DNA of 54,867 nt. Origin: Bacilli bacterium. Lineage in GTDB: Bacteria > Bacillota_I > Bacilli_A > RF39 > UBA660. The notes beneath the pieces were generated by a model. It was not told where the DNA came from and did not search any database. It saw only the letters and a program-made list of their open reading frames with translations. The translations under genes and the position numbers were made by a program. This document shows positions 45,200 to 53,304 of the stretch, piece by piece (the first letter of the stretch is position 1; each line of letters begins with the position of its first letter). The stretch is from NCBI GenBank assembly GCA_028691955.1, contig JAQUYH010000009.1, forward strand, positions 1-54,867. The letters run 5' to 3'.

Positions 45200-46433
45200 T
45201 ACAATTTTTCCATACCCATCAGAAGCTTTAAATTTGCCAAAACAAGTATTTGGAGGATGGCTTAATTCGCTATTTGAAGAATTAGTAAAAACAGAAAATA
45301 TTCAAATGATAATAATAACAGTATCTGATAAAATAAAATACACAAAAATTGAAAATAAGAATGTTTCATATTATATCTTACCAACTAAAAATAAATTAAA
45401 ACTTGATAATAATTTAAATAAATTTTATCAAGATATTATAGGCTCATTTAATCCTGATATTATTCATATTCATGGAACCGAGTATCCGATGGCATTGCCA
45501 TTATTAAATAATATAAAAATTAAACCAGTTGTTTCAATTCAAGGTATGTTATCAGTTTATTCAAACTATTATTTAATTGGACTAAAATGCAAAGAAATTA
45601 TTCGAAATATTTCTTTGAGAGATGTTATAAAATTTGATAATATATTTATACAAAAGAAAAAAAGTATTAAAAGAGGAAAATATGAAAAAGAAATAATAAC
45701 AAAGGCAAATAATATTATTGGAAGAACCTCTTGGGATTATTCAAATACATATGCAATATCTAATAATATAAAATATTATTTCTGTAATGAAAGTCTAAGG
45801 AATAGTTTTTATAAAAAGACTTGGAATCATGAAGAAATTGAAAAACATTCTATTTTTATAAGTCAAGCTTCTTATCCAATAAAAGGATTTCATTTGTTTT
45901 TAGAAGCTTTAACAATTTTAAAAAAAGATTATCCAGATGTAAAAGTATACGTAGCTGGTAATAATATTTTGTTAAGTGAAACATTAAAGCAAAAATTAAA
46001 AATTTCTGGATATTCTAAAATTATTAAGCAAAAAATAAATTATTATAATTTGAAAAAGAATATTATTTTTACTGGATTATTATCTGAAGATCAAGTTGTA
46101 GAAAGACTTTTAAAAAGTAATGTTTTTGTACAAGCTTCTTTAATAGAAAATAGTCCAAATTCTCTTGGGGAAGCAATGTTATTGGGTATGCCTTGTGTAG
46201 CTTCTAATGTTGGAGGCACTAGTGATATGCTAATTGATAAAAAAGAAGGATTGCTATACCCTTTTACAGAGCCGGCAATGTTAGCTATGTATATATCAAA
46301 AGTATTTGATAATGATAAGTATGCTTTAGAATTGGGTAAAGAAGCTAGAAAACATGCTTTAATAACACACGATAGAGAAAAAAATGCTAAACAAATGTTA
46401 AATATTTATGACCAAATAATTAAAGGAGAATAA
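45177..46433 (+). CDS. GT4 glycosyltransferase, capsule variable region
   Basis: A 418-residue GT-B protein. It begins MKIVWIVNTIFPYPSEALNLP and has IIHIHGTEYPMALPLL. The donor domain has FISQASYPIKGFHLFLEALTILKKDYPDVKVYVAGNN and VQASLIENSPNSLGEAMLLGMPCVASNVGGTSDML, the EX7E-type segment of GT4. GAGGAGG sits before the ATG at 45177; an earlier in-frame ATG at 45150 overlaps this site. It starts inside the end of the fusion gene and is followed by wzx after one base. The acceptor and donor are unknown. Confidence 0.85.
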   Translation: MKIVWIVNTIFPYPSEALNLPKQVFGGWLNSLFEELVKTENIQMIIITVSDKIKYTKIENKNVSYYILPTKNKLKLDNNLNKFYQDIIGSFNPDIIHIHGTEYPMALPLLNNIKIKPVVSIQGMLSVYSNYYLIGLKCKEIIRNISLRDVIKFDNIFIQKKKSIKRGKYEKEIITKANNIIGRTSWDYSNTYAISNNIKYYFCNESLRNSFYKKTWNHEEIEKHSIFISQASYPIKGFHLFLEALTILKKDYPDVKVYVAGNNILLSETLKQKLKISGYSKIIKQKINYYNLKKNIIFTGLLSEDQVVERLLKSNVFVQASLIENSPNSLGEAMLLGMPCVASNVGGTSDMLIDKKEGLLYPFTEPAMLAMYISKVFDNDKYALELGKEARKHALITHDREKNAKQMLNIYDQIIKGE

Positions 46434-46434
46434 A

Positions 46435-47796
46435 ATGTTAAATAATATCAAAAAAAAGATAATTGCATTTAAAAATAATGATTTATTTAAAAAAGCATTT
46501 ATGAACAGTAGCTGGTTAATGCTTCAAAATATATTCTCTTTAGTAACTGGTTTATTTGTAACTGCAGTAGTTGCAAGATATCTTGGAGCAACAAATTATG
46601 GAATATTTAATTATGCTTTATCTATAACTTCTTTGTTTTCCGGAATAGCATCTTTTGGAATGAATCATATTGCTATAAAAGATTTAGCAATTAAACCAGA
46701 GGACCATTCAAAAATAATGGGAACAGTTTTGATTTTAAGACTTATATTTGCGGTAATATTGTTTATTGCGTGTCAACTTGTTTTATATTGGTTATGTTAC
46801 CAAGACCAATTGACATTTATTGTTGGTACTATTTTATCTGGTTGTATGTTATTTAATATTTTTAATATAATAACTTATTATACTCAAGTAACACTTAACT
46901 CAAAATTTGAAGCTATTTCTAAAATATTATCTATGAGTATTTTAATGATTTTAAAATTATTGGTAGTATATTTTAGCTTAAATTTAAAAATGTATGCCTT
47001 TTCTTATTTAATTGAATCTATAATTTATGTTTTAATTTTATTTATTTCATATAAAAAAATAACAAAATCAAAAAAATTTAAACCTTGGTATTTTGATAAA
47101 AGTTATGCTAAAAAACTTTTATCATCGTCTTGGTATTTTGCTCTTTCTTCTATAATGGTTATTATATATTTAAGAATAGATCAGGTAATGATAGGAAAAA
47201 TGATTGCTGATAAATCACAACTTGGAATATATTCAGCAGCTGTTAGAATAACAGATCTTTGGACTTTTGTTCCCTTGGCTTTAATTAGTTCATATAGACC
47301 TATAATTATAGAAAAGAAAAAAGAAGGAGAAATAAAATATTACAATAATTTACAAAGACTATATTATATAGTTTCATTTATTTGTTTTATATTTTTAATT
47401 TTTATAATAATATTTTCTAAAATAATTGTTATAATATTATATGGAAGTGAATTTATAGATGCTGTTAATCCTTTAAAAATTCTTATATTTGGAACATGGT
47501 TTGGTGTTTTAGGCAATATTCATTATATTTGGATGTCATGTGATAATAATCAAAAATATAGTTTGTTATATTCAGTCATCGGGGCTTCAAGTAATATAAT
47601 ATTAAATTTATTTCTTATTCCTATATATGGGATAATGGGTGCTGCAGTAGCAACTTTAATAAGTCAAGTTTTATCTAATATAGTTTCATTTGCCTTTTTA
47701 AAGAAAACAAGAATATTATCAAAAATGATTTTAAAATCTATTTTTTTACCAAATTATTTTATAAATTTAAAAAGAAGAAGTTTAAAAAATGAATGA
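46435..47796 (+). CDS. Wzx-type polysaccharide flippase
   Basis: A 453-residue MATE/MOP-superfamily membrane protein with about 12-14 helices. The start (FMNSSWLMLQNIFSLVTGLFVTAVVARYLGATNYGIFNYALSITSLF) is the classic Wzx N-terminus, and GMNHIAIKDLA follows. It should move undecaprenyl-linked capsule repeat units across the membrane for polymerisation by the Wzy domain two genes upstream. AAAGGAG precedes the ATG, and it overlaps licD by 8 bases. Confidence 0.92.
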   Translation: MLNNIKKKIIAFKNNDLFKKAFMNSSWLMLQNIFSLVTGLFVTAVVARYLGATNYGIFNYALSITSLFSGIASFGMNHIAIKDLAIKPEDHSKIMGTVLILRLIFAVILFIACQLVLYWLCYQDQLTFIVGTILSGCMLFNIFNIITYYTQVTLNSKFEAISKILSMSILMILKLLVVYFSLNLKMYAFSYLIESIIYVLILFISYKKITKSKKFKPWYFDKSYAKKLLSSSWYFALSSIMVIIYLRIDQVMIGKMIADKSQLGIYSAAVRITDLWTFVPLALISSYRPIIIEKKKEGEIKYYNNLQRLYYIVSFICFIFLIFIIIFSKIIVIILYGSEFIDAVNPLKILIFGTWFGVLGNIHYIWMSCDNNQKYSLLYSVIGASSNIILNLFLIPIYGIMGAAVATLISQVLSNIVSFAFLKKTRILSKMILKSIFLPNYFINLKRRSLKNE

Positions 47797-48622
47797 TGAA
47801 ATTTTAAAAAAAATGCAAAAACATGAATTGAAAATATTAAAGGAATTTGCGAGAGTTTGTGAACTGATCGGAGTAAAATATTATTTAGATGGTGGGACAA
47901 TGCTGGGAGCAATAAGGCACAAAGGATTCATCCCTTGGGATGATGACATAGATGTTTTTATGCTAAGAGAAGATTATGAGAAACTTTTAGCTGCAGCTCC
48001 GAAACATTTAAAAAAACAATATTTTTTACAAACTTTTATTACTGATAATGGATACTTAAATAATTTTGCAAAAATTAGAGATAATGAAACCACTTTTATT
48101 GAAAAGACTGTTAAAAATTCTGATATTAATCATGGAATATATATAGATATTTTTCCAATTGATAATTATGACATTAATAAAAAAGCAAGAAATTTTATTT
48201 TTAATAAATTAATAAATTATTATATTTTAAAATTATATAGAAATTATTCTGTTGATACTAAGAAAAGAAAACTAAAAAAATTTATTTCGCTTTTAATACC
48301 ACATAGCAAGAAAACAAATTTAAAAACTATTATAAAAAAAGAAAATATTTTTGTTAAAGATAGAAAAAATAGGTGTAAATATCTTAGAAATTACGCTTCT
48401 GTATATTCTTTAGATAAAGCAATATTTAAATATGAATGGATTGGAAATGGAAAACTAGTAGACTTTGAGGATATGAGAGTATATGTTCCAGAAAATTATG
48501 ATATGTGGCTAAAGACAATCTATGGAGACTATATGAAATTGCCACCCGAAGAAAAAAGAAAACCTCATCATGATTATGAGAAAATAGATTTTGAAAAATC
48601 ATATACTGAGTTTACTAAATAA
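47789..48622 (+). CDS. LicD-family phosphotransferase
   Basis: LicD-type enzymes attach phosphocholine or a similar phospho-substituent to surface glycans. The signature YYLDGGTMLGAIRHKGFIPWDDDIDVFM (31-58) is intact, with the nucleotidyltransferase-like DDDID triad, followed by IYIDIFPIDNY and a C-terminal KPHHDYEKIDFEKSY. The 277 residues match the family. It is the last gene of the capsule operon and is followed by a terminator. No choline uptake or activation genes (licA-C) are seen, so the substituent may not be choline. Confidence 0.92.
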   Translation: MNDEILKKMQKHELKILKEFARVCELIGVKYYLDGGTMLGAIRHKGFIPWDDDIDVFMLREDYEKLLAAAPKHLKKQYFLQTFITDNGYLNNFAKIRDNETTFIEKTVKNSDINHGIYIDIFPIDNYDINKKARNFIFNKLINYYILKLYRNYSVDTKKRKLKKFISLLIPHSKKTNLKTIIKKENIFVKDRKNRCKYLRNYASVYSLDKAIFKYEWIGNGKLVDFEDMRVYVPENYDMWLKTIYGDYMKLPPEEKRKPHHDYEKIDFEKSYTEFTK

Positions 48623-48640
48623 CAACAAATTAAAACTTAA

Positions 48641-48667
48641 AAGTCTATAATTTATAGATTTTTTTTT
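48641..48667 (+). terminator. Terminator of the capsule operon
   Basis: AAGTCTAT (48641-48648) pairs with ATAGATTT (48654-48661), one G-U pair, 5-base loop, followed by a T run. Confidence 0.75.
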
Positions 48668-48706
48668 CAAAAAAATGTATATATGATATATTATAAATAG
48701 AAGTAT

Positions 48707-48925
48707 ATGAATAATATGAACTTAATAGAATTTAAAACACAACATAAAAATTTACTTAAAAAACATACAAACCTAGAAAATGAAATAGTTATTGAAGTAA
48801 CTCTGAATTTTGTAGAAATGTGGGTATATGAATACAAAAGACCTGTAGTATATAATTATACCTTTTTGATAGATAAACTAATTAGAAGCGACTATTCTAT
48901 GAATATAGACATGCATTTAAATTAA
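48707..48925 (+). other. Short open frame of doubtful status, joined to a decayed ASCH gene
   Basis: This frame gives 72 residues (MNNMNLIEFKTQ...SDYSMNIDMHLN) with no clear ribosome-binding site. The same frame continues past the TAA at 48923-48925 into ASCH-like sequence, so it may be the upstream part of the same broken gene rather than a separate protein. I recognise no domain in residues 1-68. Confidence 0.35.
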
Positions 48926-49175
48926 ACTCCATTTAATATTATAAAAAATGATCAAAAGGATATAGAATATCGGGTAAACGATGAAAAAAATAATTAGAGT
49001 AGGGGATGTAATATCATTTTATAAAAGACTTGAAGAAAAGCAAATCGTTAGAGCAAAAGCAATAAAAATAAAATATTATAAAACTCTATTAGAAATGTAT
49101 ACAGACAATTTTGATAAAGATTTTAAAGATAAATATAAAATCCCGATTCAGTATAAAACCAAATTGGGATTCTAA
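48911..49175 (+). pseudogene. Decayed ASCH-domain gene
   Basis: Reading from the ATG at 48911 gives MHLN, a TAA (48923-48925), then TPFNIIKNDQKDIEYRVNDEK, which matches the ASCH start (PF-x-x-IK-x-G-x-K-x-IE-x-R). At the 7-A run (48974-48980) the frame is lost; with six A residues it would continue IIRVGDVISFYKRLEEKQIVRAKAIKIKYYKTLLEMY, the GD-x-I-x-F core of ASCH. One nonsense codon and one single-base slip thus separate the pieces. The frame opening at 48981 is only the 3' half. ASCH proteins are RNA-binding-like; this copy is probably inactive. Confidence 0.6.
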
Positions 49176-49235
49176 AGTTTTTTAAACGTGTCTACTGTTT
49201 GTTGACTAGTTCAATATTTTAAAATAATTCTTTTT

Positions 49236-51080
49236 TTATTCTGTTGTATCATTGCTCTCATCATTAGTTGTCTCATCATCCGTAGTATCACTAGTAGTAG
49301 CTAAACTACCATTTGATATATATAATGTAATACTTCTATTACTAATTTTATCTAGTCTTTTTAAAGCTACTATTGATTGATCAATAATAGTTCCTACAGG
49401 CTTTGAACTATCTTTTTCTACATAGTCATAGTTAAATCCATTTTTAGATAACCAACTATTAGCGTAACTTTGGCTATAAACTGTGAAATTAGGTAAAGTA
49501 GGGAAGTAAGTATAAGCTGTATATTCAGATCCTACTGCAACATATTCATATGGATAATCAATTGAATAAGTAAATGTCTTAATATAGTCTTGCGTAATAT
49601 TTAAATTGTTTTTCATGGCATTAGTTACAGCAGTAACACTATCTTCATTTAAGATATAATCCCATAAAACTAAATTCATGTTTTCATCATATATCATTTG
49701 ACCATTACCTTGTAATAATAAAGACTGGATATTAATTTCGTTATTATGTGTAACTAACATATCTTTAGCTATATTATAAAAAGATAATATTTGATTTGTA
49801 GTAAAATTAGTATCAATATTGTTAGATATTGTATTAAGGACACTAGTTATTTGATCAATACTATTTATATCTTTTAATTTGTTTAAAATAGATTCTATTA
49901 TTAATTGTTGATTTTGCTCTCTATCTAGGTCACCGTTAGCTAAATCGTGTCTATTTCTTGCTAAAACTAGAGCTTGTTCACCATTTAAAGTTTGTAATCC
50001 TGCACTAATACATACTTCGCTTTCTCTACTACTATCATTTGTGCATAGGGCTTGTGGAACGTTTACTTCAATACCACCTAGAGCATCTACTAATCCAACA
50101 ACACCTTTAAAGTTTATTTTAACGTAATAATCAATTGGAATATCAAAATAATTTTGAATTGTATTTATCATACATGATGTACCTTGCCAAGCAGCATGAG
50201 TTATTTTATTTTCTATTTGGTTTGTAAAACAAGCAATAGGTACATAGCTGTCTCTTGGAATACTTACCATTGTTATATTAGAAGTATTTGGGTTAAAGGT
50301 TACAACAATTAACGAGTCACCATTAGAAGCTGCTGTATTATCTAATCCATCTACTTCAGAGTCAACACCCATAAGTAATATAGAGAAAGGTTCAGCTAAA
50401 CTTTTAGTAGAAGTTATTTCTTCTTTTTTTACTTTTTTTGTTTGAGTTGTTAATACTTTTGTTTCAGAATCAATATTAGCAAATTTATCAATAGTTATAT
50501 ACATTGATGAGTAATTACTTGTAACAAATATAGCTTCTATTTCTTTATTGTATAAAGCGTTTAATAGAGCAGTGAAGCTATCATATTCTACTAAATCTAA
50601 AGTTAAATTATTTTTATCTATTATTTCTTTGCTGATGATATAGCCATCAATAGATTCAGTATCACTTACGATACCAACTTTTTTATTATTTAAATCATCA
50701 ATATTAGTAATTCCTGAGGTGGAAAGGGTTACTAAACTAGTAGAATAGGTAGTGTAGTCTTTATTCACACTATCTATTGTTGAATATAGTCTATTAATAG
50801 CAAAGCCTATTGCCATATTAACAATTATATAAAGAACTAATAAAGTATAAAAAATAGTATGTTTTTTATTTTTAACTTTCTTTTTTATAAACTTTAACCA
50901 CTCAGTTATAATTAATGCATCAAAGGTTATTAAAAGAGCAATAAATAAATATCGACCTTTATTTTCTATACCATTTAGTAAATATATTGTATGTATTAAA
51001 TAAAAGTTTGTAGCAAGGGCTATCAATGATAGAAATGTTACAAACAATTTAGGAAATTTAATTTTAGTTTTTTTTGCCAT
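49236..51080 (-). CDS. LytR-CpsA-Psr (LCP) wall glycopolymer transferase with SBP-like and PASTA-like domains
   Basis: LCP enzymes join capsule or teichoic acid to peptidoglycan. The 614 residues hold three membrane helices (about 10-35, 43-62, 76-97). A periplasmic-binding-like segment follows (LNNKKVGIVSDTESIDGYIISKEII, about 120-210), then the LCP domain from ~230: SILLMGVDSE, NGDSLIVVTFNPNTSNITMVSIPRDSYV with R276-D277, LVDALGGIEVNV and LARNRHD. A PASTA-like repeat (about 525-588: LPNFTVYSQSYANSWLSKNG, VGTIIDQSI, ITLYISNG) and an acidic Thr/Asp tail follow. AGGTGAT precedes the ATG and a TATAAT lies upstream. It faces the capsule operon and is the likely capsule ligase. Confidence 0.92.
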   Translation of the reverse strand: MAKKTKIKFPKLFVTFLSLIALATNFYLIHTIYLLNGIENKGRYLFIALLITFDALIITEWLKFIKKKVKNKKHTIFYTLLVLYIIVNMAIGFAINRLYSTIDSVNKDYTTYSTSLVTLSTSGITNIDDLNNKKVGIVSDTESIDGYIISKEIIDKNNLTLDLVEYDSFTALLNALYNKEIEAIFVTSNYSSMYITIDKFANIDSETKVLTTQTKKVKKEEITSTKSLAEPFSILLMGVDSEVDGLDNTAASNGDSLIVVTFNPNTSNITMVSIPRDSYVPIACFTNQIENKITHAAWQGTSCMINTIQNYFDIPIDYYVKINFKGVVGLVDALGGIEVNVPQALCTNDSSRESEVCISAGLQTLNGEQALVLARNRHDLANGDLDREQNQQLIIESILNKLKDINSIDQITSVLNTISNNIDTNFTTNQILSFYNIAKDMLVTHNNEINIQSLLLQGNGQMIYDENMNLVLWDYILNEDSVTAVTNAMKNNLNITQDYIKTFTYSIDYPYEYVAVGSEYTAYTYFPTLPNFTVYSQSYANSWLSKNGFNYDYVEKDSSKPVGTIIDQSIVALKRLDKISNRSITLYISNGSLATTSDTTDDETTNDESNDTTE

Positions 51081-51095
51081 AATATCACCTAACTA

Positions 51096-51101
51096 ATTAT
51101 A
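51096..51101 (-). promoter_or_regulatory. -10 element of the LCP gene
   Basis: TATAAT on the minus strand lies 15 bases before the ATG, with AGGTGAT between. I see no strong -35. Confidence 0.5.
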
Positions 51102-51185
51102 TCATAACTATAAACTAATTGATAAAAAAATTAGAAGATGTGATATAATTTAATTGTATATAATTATTAAAGGATGTGTGTATAT

Positions 51186-51881
51186 ATGTATGACTCAAGG
51201 TATGAAGGGAAGTCTTTAGATTATCTTCAACGAGCTAAATCATCTATTCAAAAACAAATTGAACAATTAAGAATAGAAGAGGAAAAGTTAAGAAATTTAA
51301 GTCAAGTAACACATAGAAGAACAAGCGAACAAAATGTTTATGAAAAAAGAGTGAATAATAACAAAAAAGTAATGAAAGAAACAATATTAAAAATTGGTGC
51401 GAGAACTGTTATATTATCTTTTGTTTTCTTTTTCGCTGGTAGCATACTTATTACTAATGTTGTACCACTATTGATTGGTTCTGTAGCTGCTGGATTAGGA
51501 ATATCCGTTCCTTTATCTTTAGGTGAATCTATTTGGAAAATGGGTAGTTATGATAGAAAAAATAATAGGAGATTGCAAAATAATAGCAATACAGATTATT
51601 TGGCAATTAGTAGTGAAATTAATAAATTAAGTCTTGAATTAAGAGAAATTGATAGACAGATTAGACATATAAATCCTGTAGATTATAACAAAAGTCAACC
51701 AAGACAGCAGGTTGTAGTGACATATGAAGATGCACCTAAAAAACAAAGATGTAGTGAAATGCCTGGCTTAACGGTATACCAATCAGACCTATATGGGGGA
51801 AATATGGCTCTTTATAATTCACCTCCTAAGCAAATTAGGCAAGGATATAGCAATTCTAATAATGGTCATCATAGAATATAA
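51186..51881 (+). CDS. Hypothetical membrane protein with coiled coils (architecture pair, member 1)
   Basis: A protein of 231 residues with three parts: an N-terminal charged coiled coil (about 8-65, DYLQRAKSSIQKQIEQLRIEEEKLRN), two central hydrophobic helices (about 72-112), a second coiled coil (ISSEINKLSLELREIDRQIRHI), and a Gln/Ser/Asn/Gly-rich tail. The next gene has the same plan. The ATG at 51186 follows AAAGGAT; an ATG at 51174 overlaps that site. No family is recognised. The soluble arms and tails could recruit partners to the membrane, but nothing in the sequence shows which. Confidence 0.65.
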   Translation: MYDSRYEGKSLDYLQRAKSSIQKQIEQLRIEEEKLRNLSQVTHRRTSEQNVYEKRVNNNKKVMKETILKIGARTVILSFVFFFAGSILITNVVPLLIGSVAAGLGISVPLSLGESIWKMGSYDRKNNRRLQNNSNTDYLAISSEINKLSLELREIDRQIRHINPVDYNKSQPRQQVVVTYEDAPKKQRCSEMPGLTVYQSDLYGGNMALYNSPPKQIRQGYSNSNNGHHRI

Positions 51882-51907
51882 TAATAAAATAAAGGAAAGT
51901 GATATTT

Positions 51908-52546
51908 TTGAAAAATAATAATTTGGAATATATGCAATTATTAAACAAGCAAATAGAAATATCAAGAAGAATTACTTTTTTAAAAGAAAAACTTGGTACT
52001 GATAAATATCAGATAAATAAAAAAGATGATTTTTTTAAAACGGGAATAAAATATTCTACAATATCTTTGATTGAACAGACAATTTTAGTGGCTACTATTA
52101 TATTAGTAGGAGCTACTATTGTTGAAATTGGGGCTTTTGCTTTGTCAAATTGGGCATCATCTATATTAACAGAAATTGGGATTATTTCAGGTGGTGCTTC
52201 TGTTATTGTAGGTCCGACAGCTTTTTATATAAAAAAAATAAGGGAAGAAAAGCATAAAATAAAGAAATATAAATTAGATGACGACCTTTATCAAAAAAAA
52301 GTCTACGAAACGGAATTAACTGATTTGGAAAAAAAATTAAAAAGAATTAACTTGATGATTCAAGTACATCAATCATCAGCAATAATAAATAGTAGGGAAA
52401 AAGAAGTTACTCCAGAATTTGATTATACCATTGTTGGTGGTGAGACTGGTAAAATTGATGTTTTGCCAAGAGAAGATGATATGCAAGCAGGAATGCAACC
52501 AGGTGATCCATATGATCCACATAATTTTGGAGGAAGAAGCAGATAA
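51908..52546 (+). CDS. Hypothetical membrane protein with coiled coils (architecture pair, member 2)
   Basis: 212 residues in the same plan as its neighbour: coiled coil (YMQLLNKQIEISRRITFLKEKLG), two hydrophobic helices (about 50-105: ILVATIILVGATIVEIGAFAL and IISGGASVIVGPTAFYI), a long charged coil (KKIREEKHKIKKYKLDDDLYQKKVYETELTDLEKKLKRINLM), and a Gly/Pro/Asp-rich tail. I choose the TTG at 51908, which follows AAAGGAAAG at a spacing like that of RNase J; a GTG at 51899 is too close to that site. Its stop lies inside the left 16-base repeat flanking the toxin-antitoxin module. Confidence 0.6.
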   Translation: MKNNNLEYMQLLNKQIEISRRITFLKEKLGTDKYQINKKDDFFKTGIKYSTISLIEQTILVATIILVGATIVEIGAFALSNWASSILTEIGIISGGASVIVGPTAFYIKKIREEKHKIKKYKLDDDLYQKKVYETELTDLEKKLKRINLMIQVHQSSAIINSREKEVTPEFDYTIVGGETGKIDVLPREDDMQAGMQPGDPYDPHNFGGRSR

Positions 52547-52558
52547 AAGTAGAATTAA
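52543..52558 (+). repeat. Left copy of a 16-base direct repeat flanking the type III TA module
   Basis: ATAAAAGTAGAATTAA is found here at the stop codon of the coiled-coil gene and again, perfectly, at 53301-53316. In the right copy it forms the 5' arm of a terminator; here the 3' arm is missing. Confidence 0.7.
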
Positions 52559-52655
52559 AATAAAATCAGCAATGATATTTACTTTTGGTTTAAAATGTGA
52601 TATATTAAATATGCAGTTGAGATAATATCAATATATTTGCGGATATTATTATAGT

Positions 52656-52759
52656 AAATGTTAATCGCTCTCGGATGGTGCGAACAATAAATTATTCCGA
52701 ATGAGAAATGTTAATCGCTTCTAGATGGTGCGAGCAACAAATTATTCTAGACGAAAATG
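52656..52759 (+). ncRNA. Type III antitoxin RNA: two 50-base pseudoknot repeats (CptI/ToxI-like)
   Basis: Two direct repeats (52656-52705 and 52706-52755) each start with AAATGTTAATCGCT. A third AAATG at 52755-52759 closes the array. Each unit can form an H-type pseudoknot. Stem 1 is TCGC/GCGA (52665-52668 with 52680-52683; 52715-52718 with 52730-52733). Stem 2 is TCGGA/TCCGA in copy 1 (52671-52675 with 52696-52700) and TCTAGA/TCTAGA in copy 2 (52720-52725 with 52746-52751). Three adjacent stem 2 pairs change on both sides between copies, direct evidence of pairing. AAAU at each boundary fits the A-rich cut sites known for type III toxins. The toxin gene follows. Confidence 0.8.
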
Positions 52760-52761
52760 AT

Positions 52762-52797
52762 GAAAACTTTGCCGAATAGGTAGAGTTTTCTTTTTTT
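52762..52797 (+). terminator. Attenuating terminator between antitoxin RNA and toxin gene
   Basis: GAAAACT (52762-52768)/AGTTTTC (52784-52790) with an inner TGCC/GGTA stem (52770-52773/5279-52782 region) is followed by seven T residues. In type III systems such a hairpin makes antitoxin RNA exceed toxin mRNA. Confidence 0.85.
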
Positions 52798-52830
52798 GTA
52801 TGATAAAATTATTTAAAAGGAGATATCATA

Positions 52831-53304
52831 ATGGAAATAAGAACAGGATTTATTTATCATATAAAAGACTCTTATTTTTTAAAAGTTAATGATACATCAC
52901 TAATGGCTAATCATGAAGCTGGACATTCTAGACCAACATACTTTACTATTAAAGATGAAGATGTTTTGTGGTTTATTCCATTAAGTAGTAAAGTTGAAAA
53001 ATACCAGAAAATCGTAAATAAAAAGGTATCAAAATATGGTGATTGTAAAACTATATTAATAAGAAAAATTGCTGGTAAATATTCGGCTATTTTATTACAA
53101 AATGCTTTTCCTATTTTGGAAAAATATATAGATCATCCTCATATAATTAATGGAAAGCCACTTAAGGTTATTGAATCTTTAAAAGAAGAAGTTCTTGATG
53201 ATTTTAAATATATGATGTCTATGAAAGAAGAGGGAAATAACTTATTTTTTACAGATATTGATAATTTAAAAAAAATAATGCTAGAAGAATTATTAACAAC
53301 ATAA
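52831..53304 (+). CDS. Type III toxin-antitoxin endoribonuclease toxin, CptN/ToxN-like
   Basis: The 157-residue protein resembles the CptN branch of the ToxN/AbiQ superfamily. It begins RTGFIYHIKDSYFLKVND, then LMANHEAGHSRPTYFTIKDEDVLWFIPLSSKVEKYQKIVNKKVSKYG (about 27-75), with the family pattern of a RP-(T/C)-(Y/F) strand followed by W-x-IP-(L/I)-SSK-x-x-KY. LLQNAFPILEKYI (about 90-102) follows. Toxins of this group are endoribonucleases held inactive by the pseudoknot RNA they process. AAAAGGAGAT precedes the ATG, and an antitoxin-like repeat RNA and terminator lie directly upstream. The call rests on remembered family pattern plus the RNA context. Confidence 0.8.
   Translation: MEIRTGFIYHIKDSYFLKVNDTSLMANHEAGHSRPTYFTIKDEDVLWFIPLSSKVEKYQKIVNKKVSKYGDCKTILIRKIAGKYSAILLQNAFPILEKYIDHPHIINGKPLKVIESLKEEVLDDFKYMMSMKEEGNNLFFTDIDNLKKIMLEELLTT

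Noticed and set aside
52656-52755. CRISPR array
   Set aside because: Only two units, no unique spacers between identical repeats, and no cas genes; the variable positions are the two arms of one stem.
52656-52755. Fluoride or other known riboswitch (GATGGTG resembles part of the fluoride motif)
   Set aside because: The rest of the fluoride core is missing, the unit is tandemly repeated, and the following terminator and toxin-like gene fit a type III antitoxin better.
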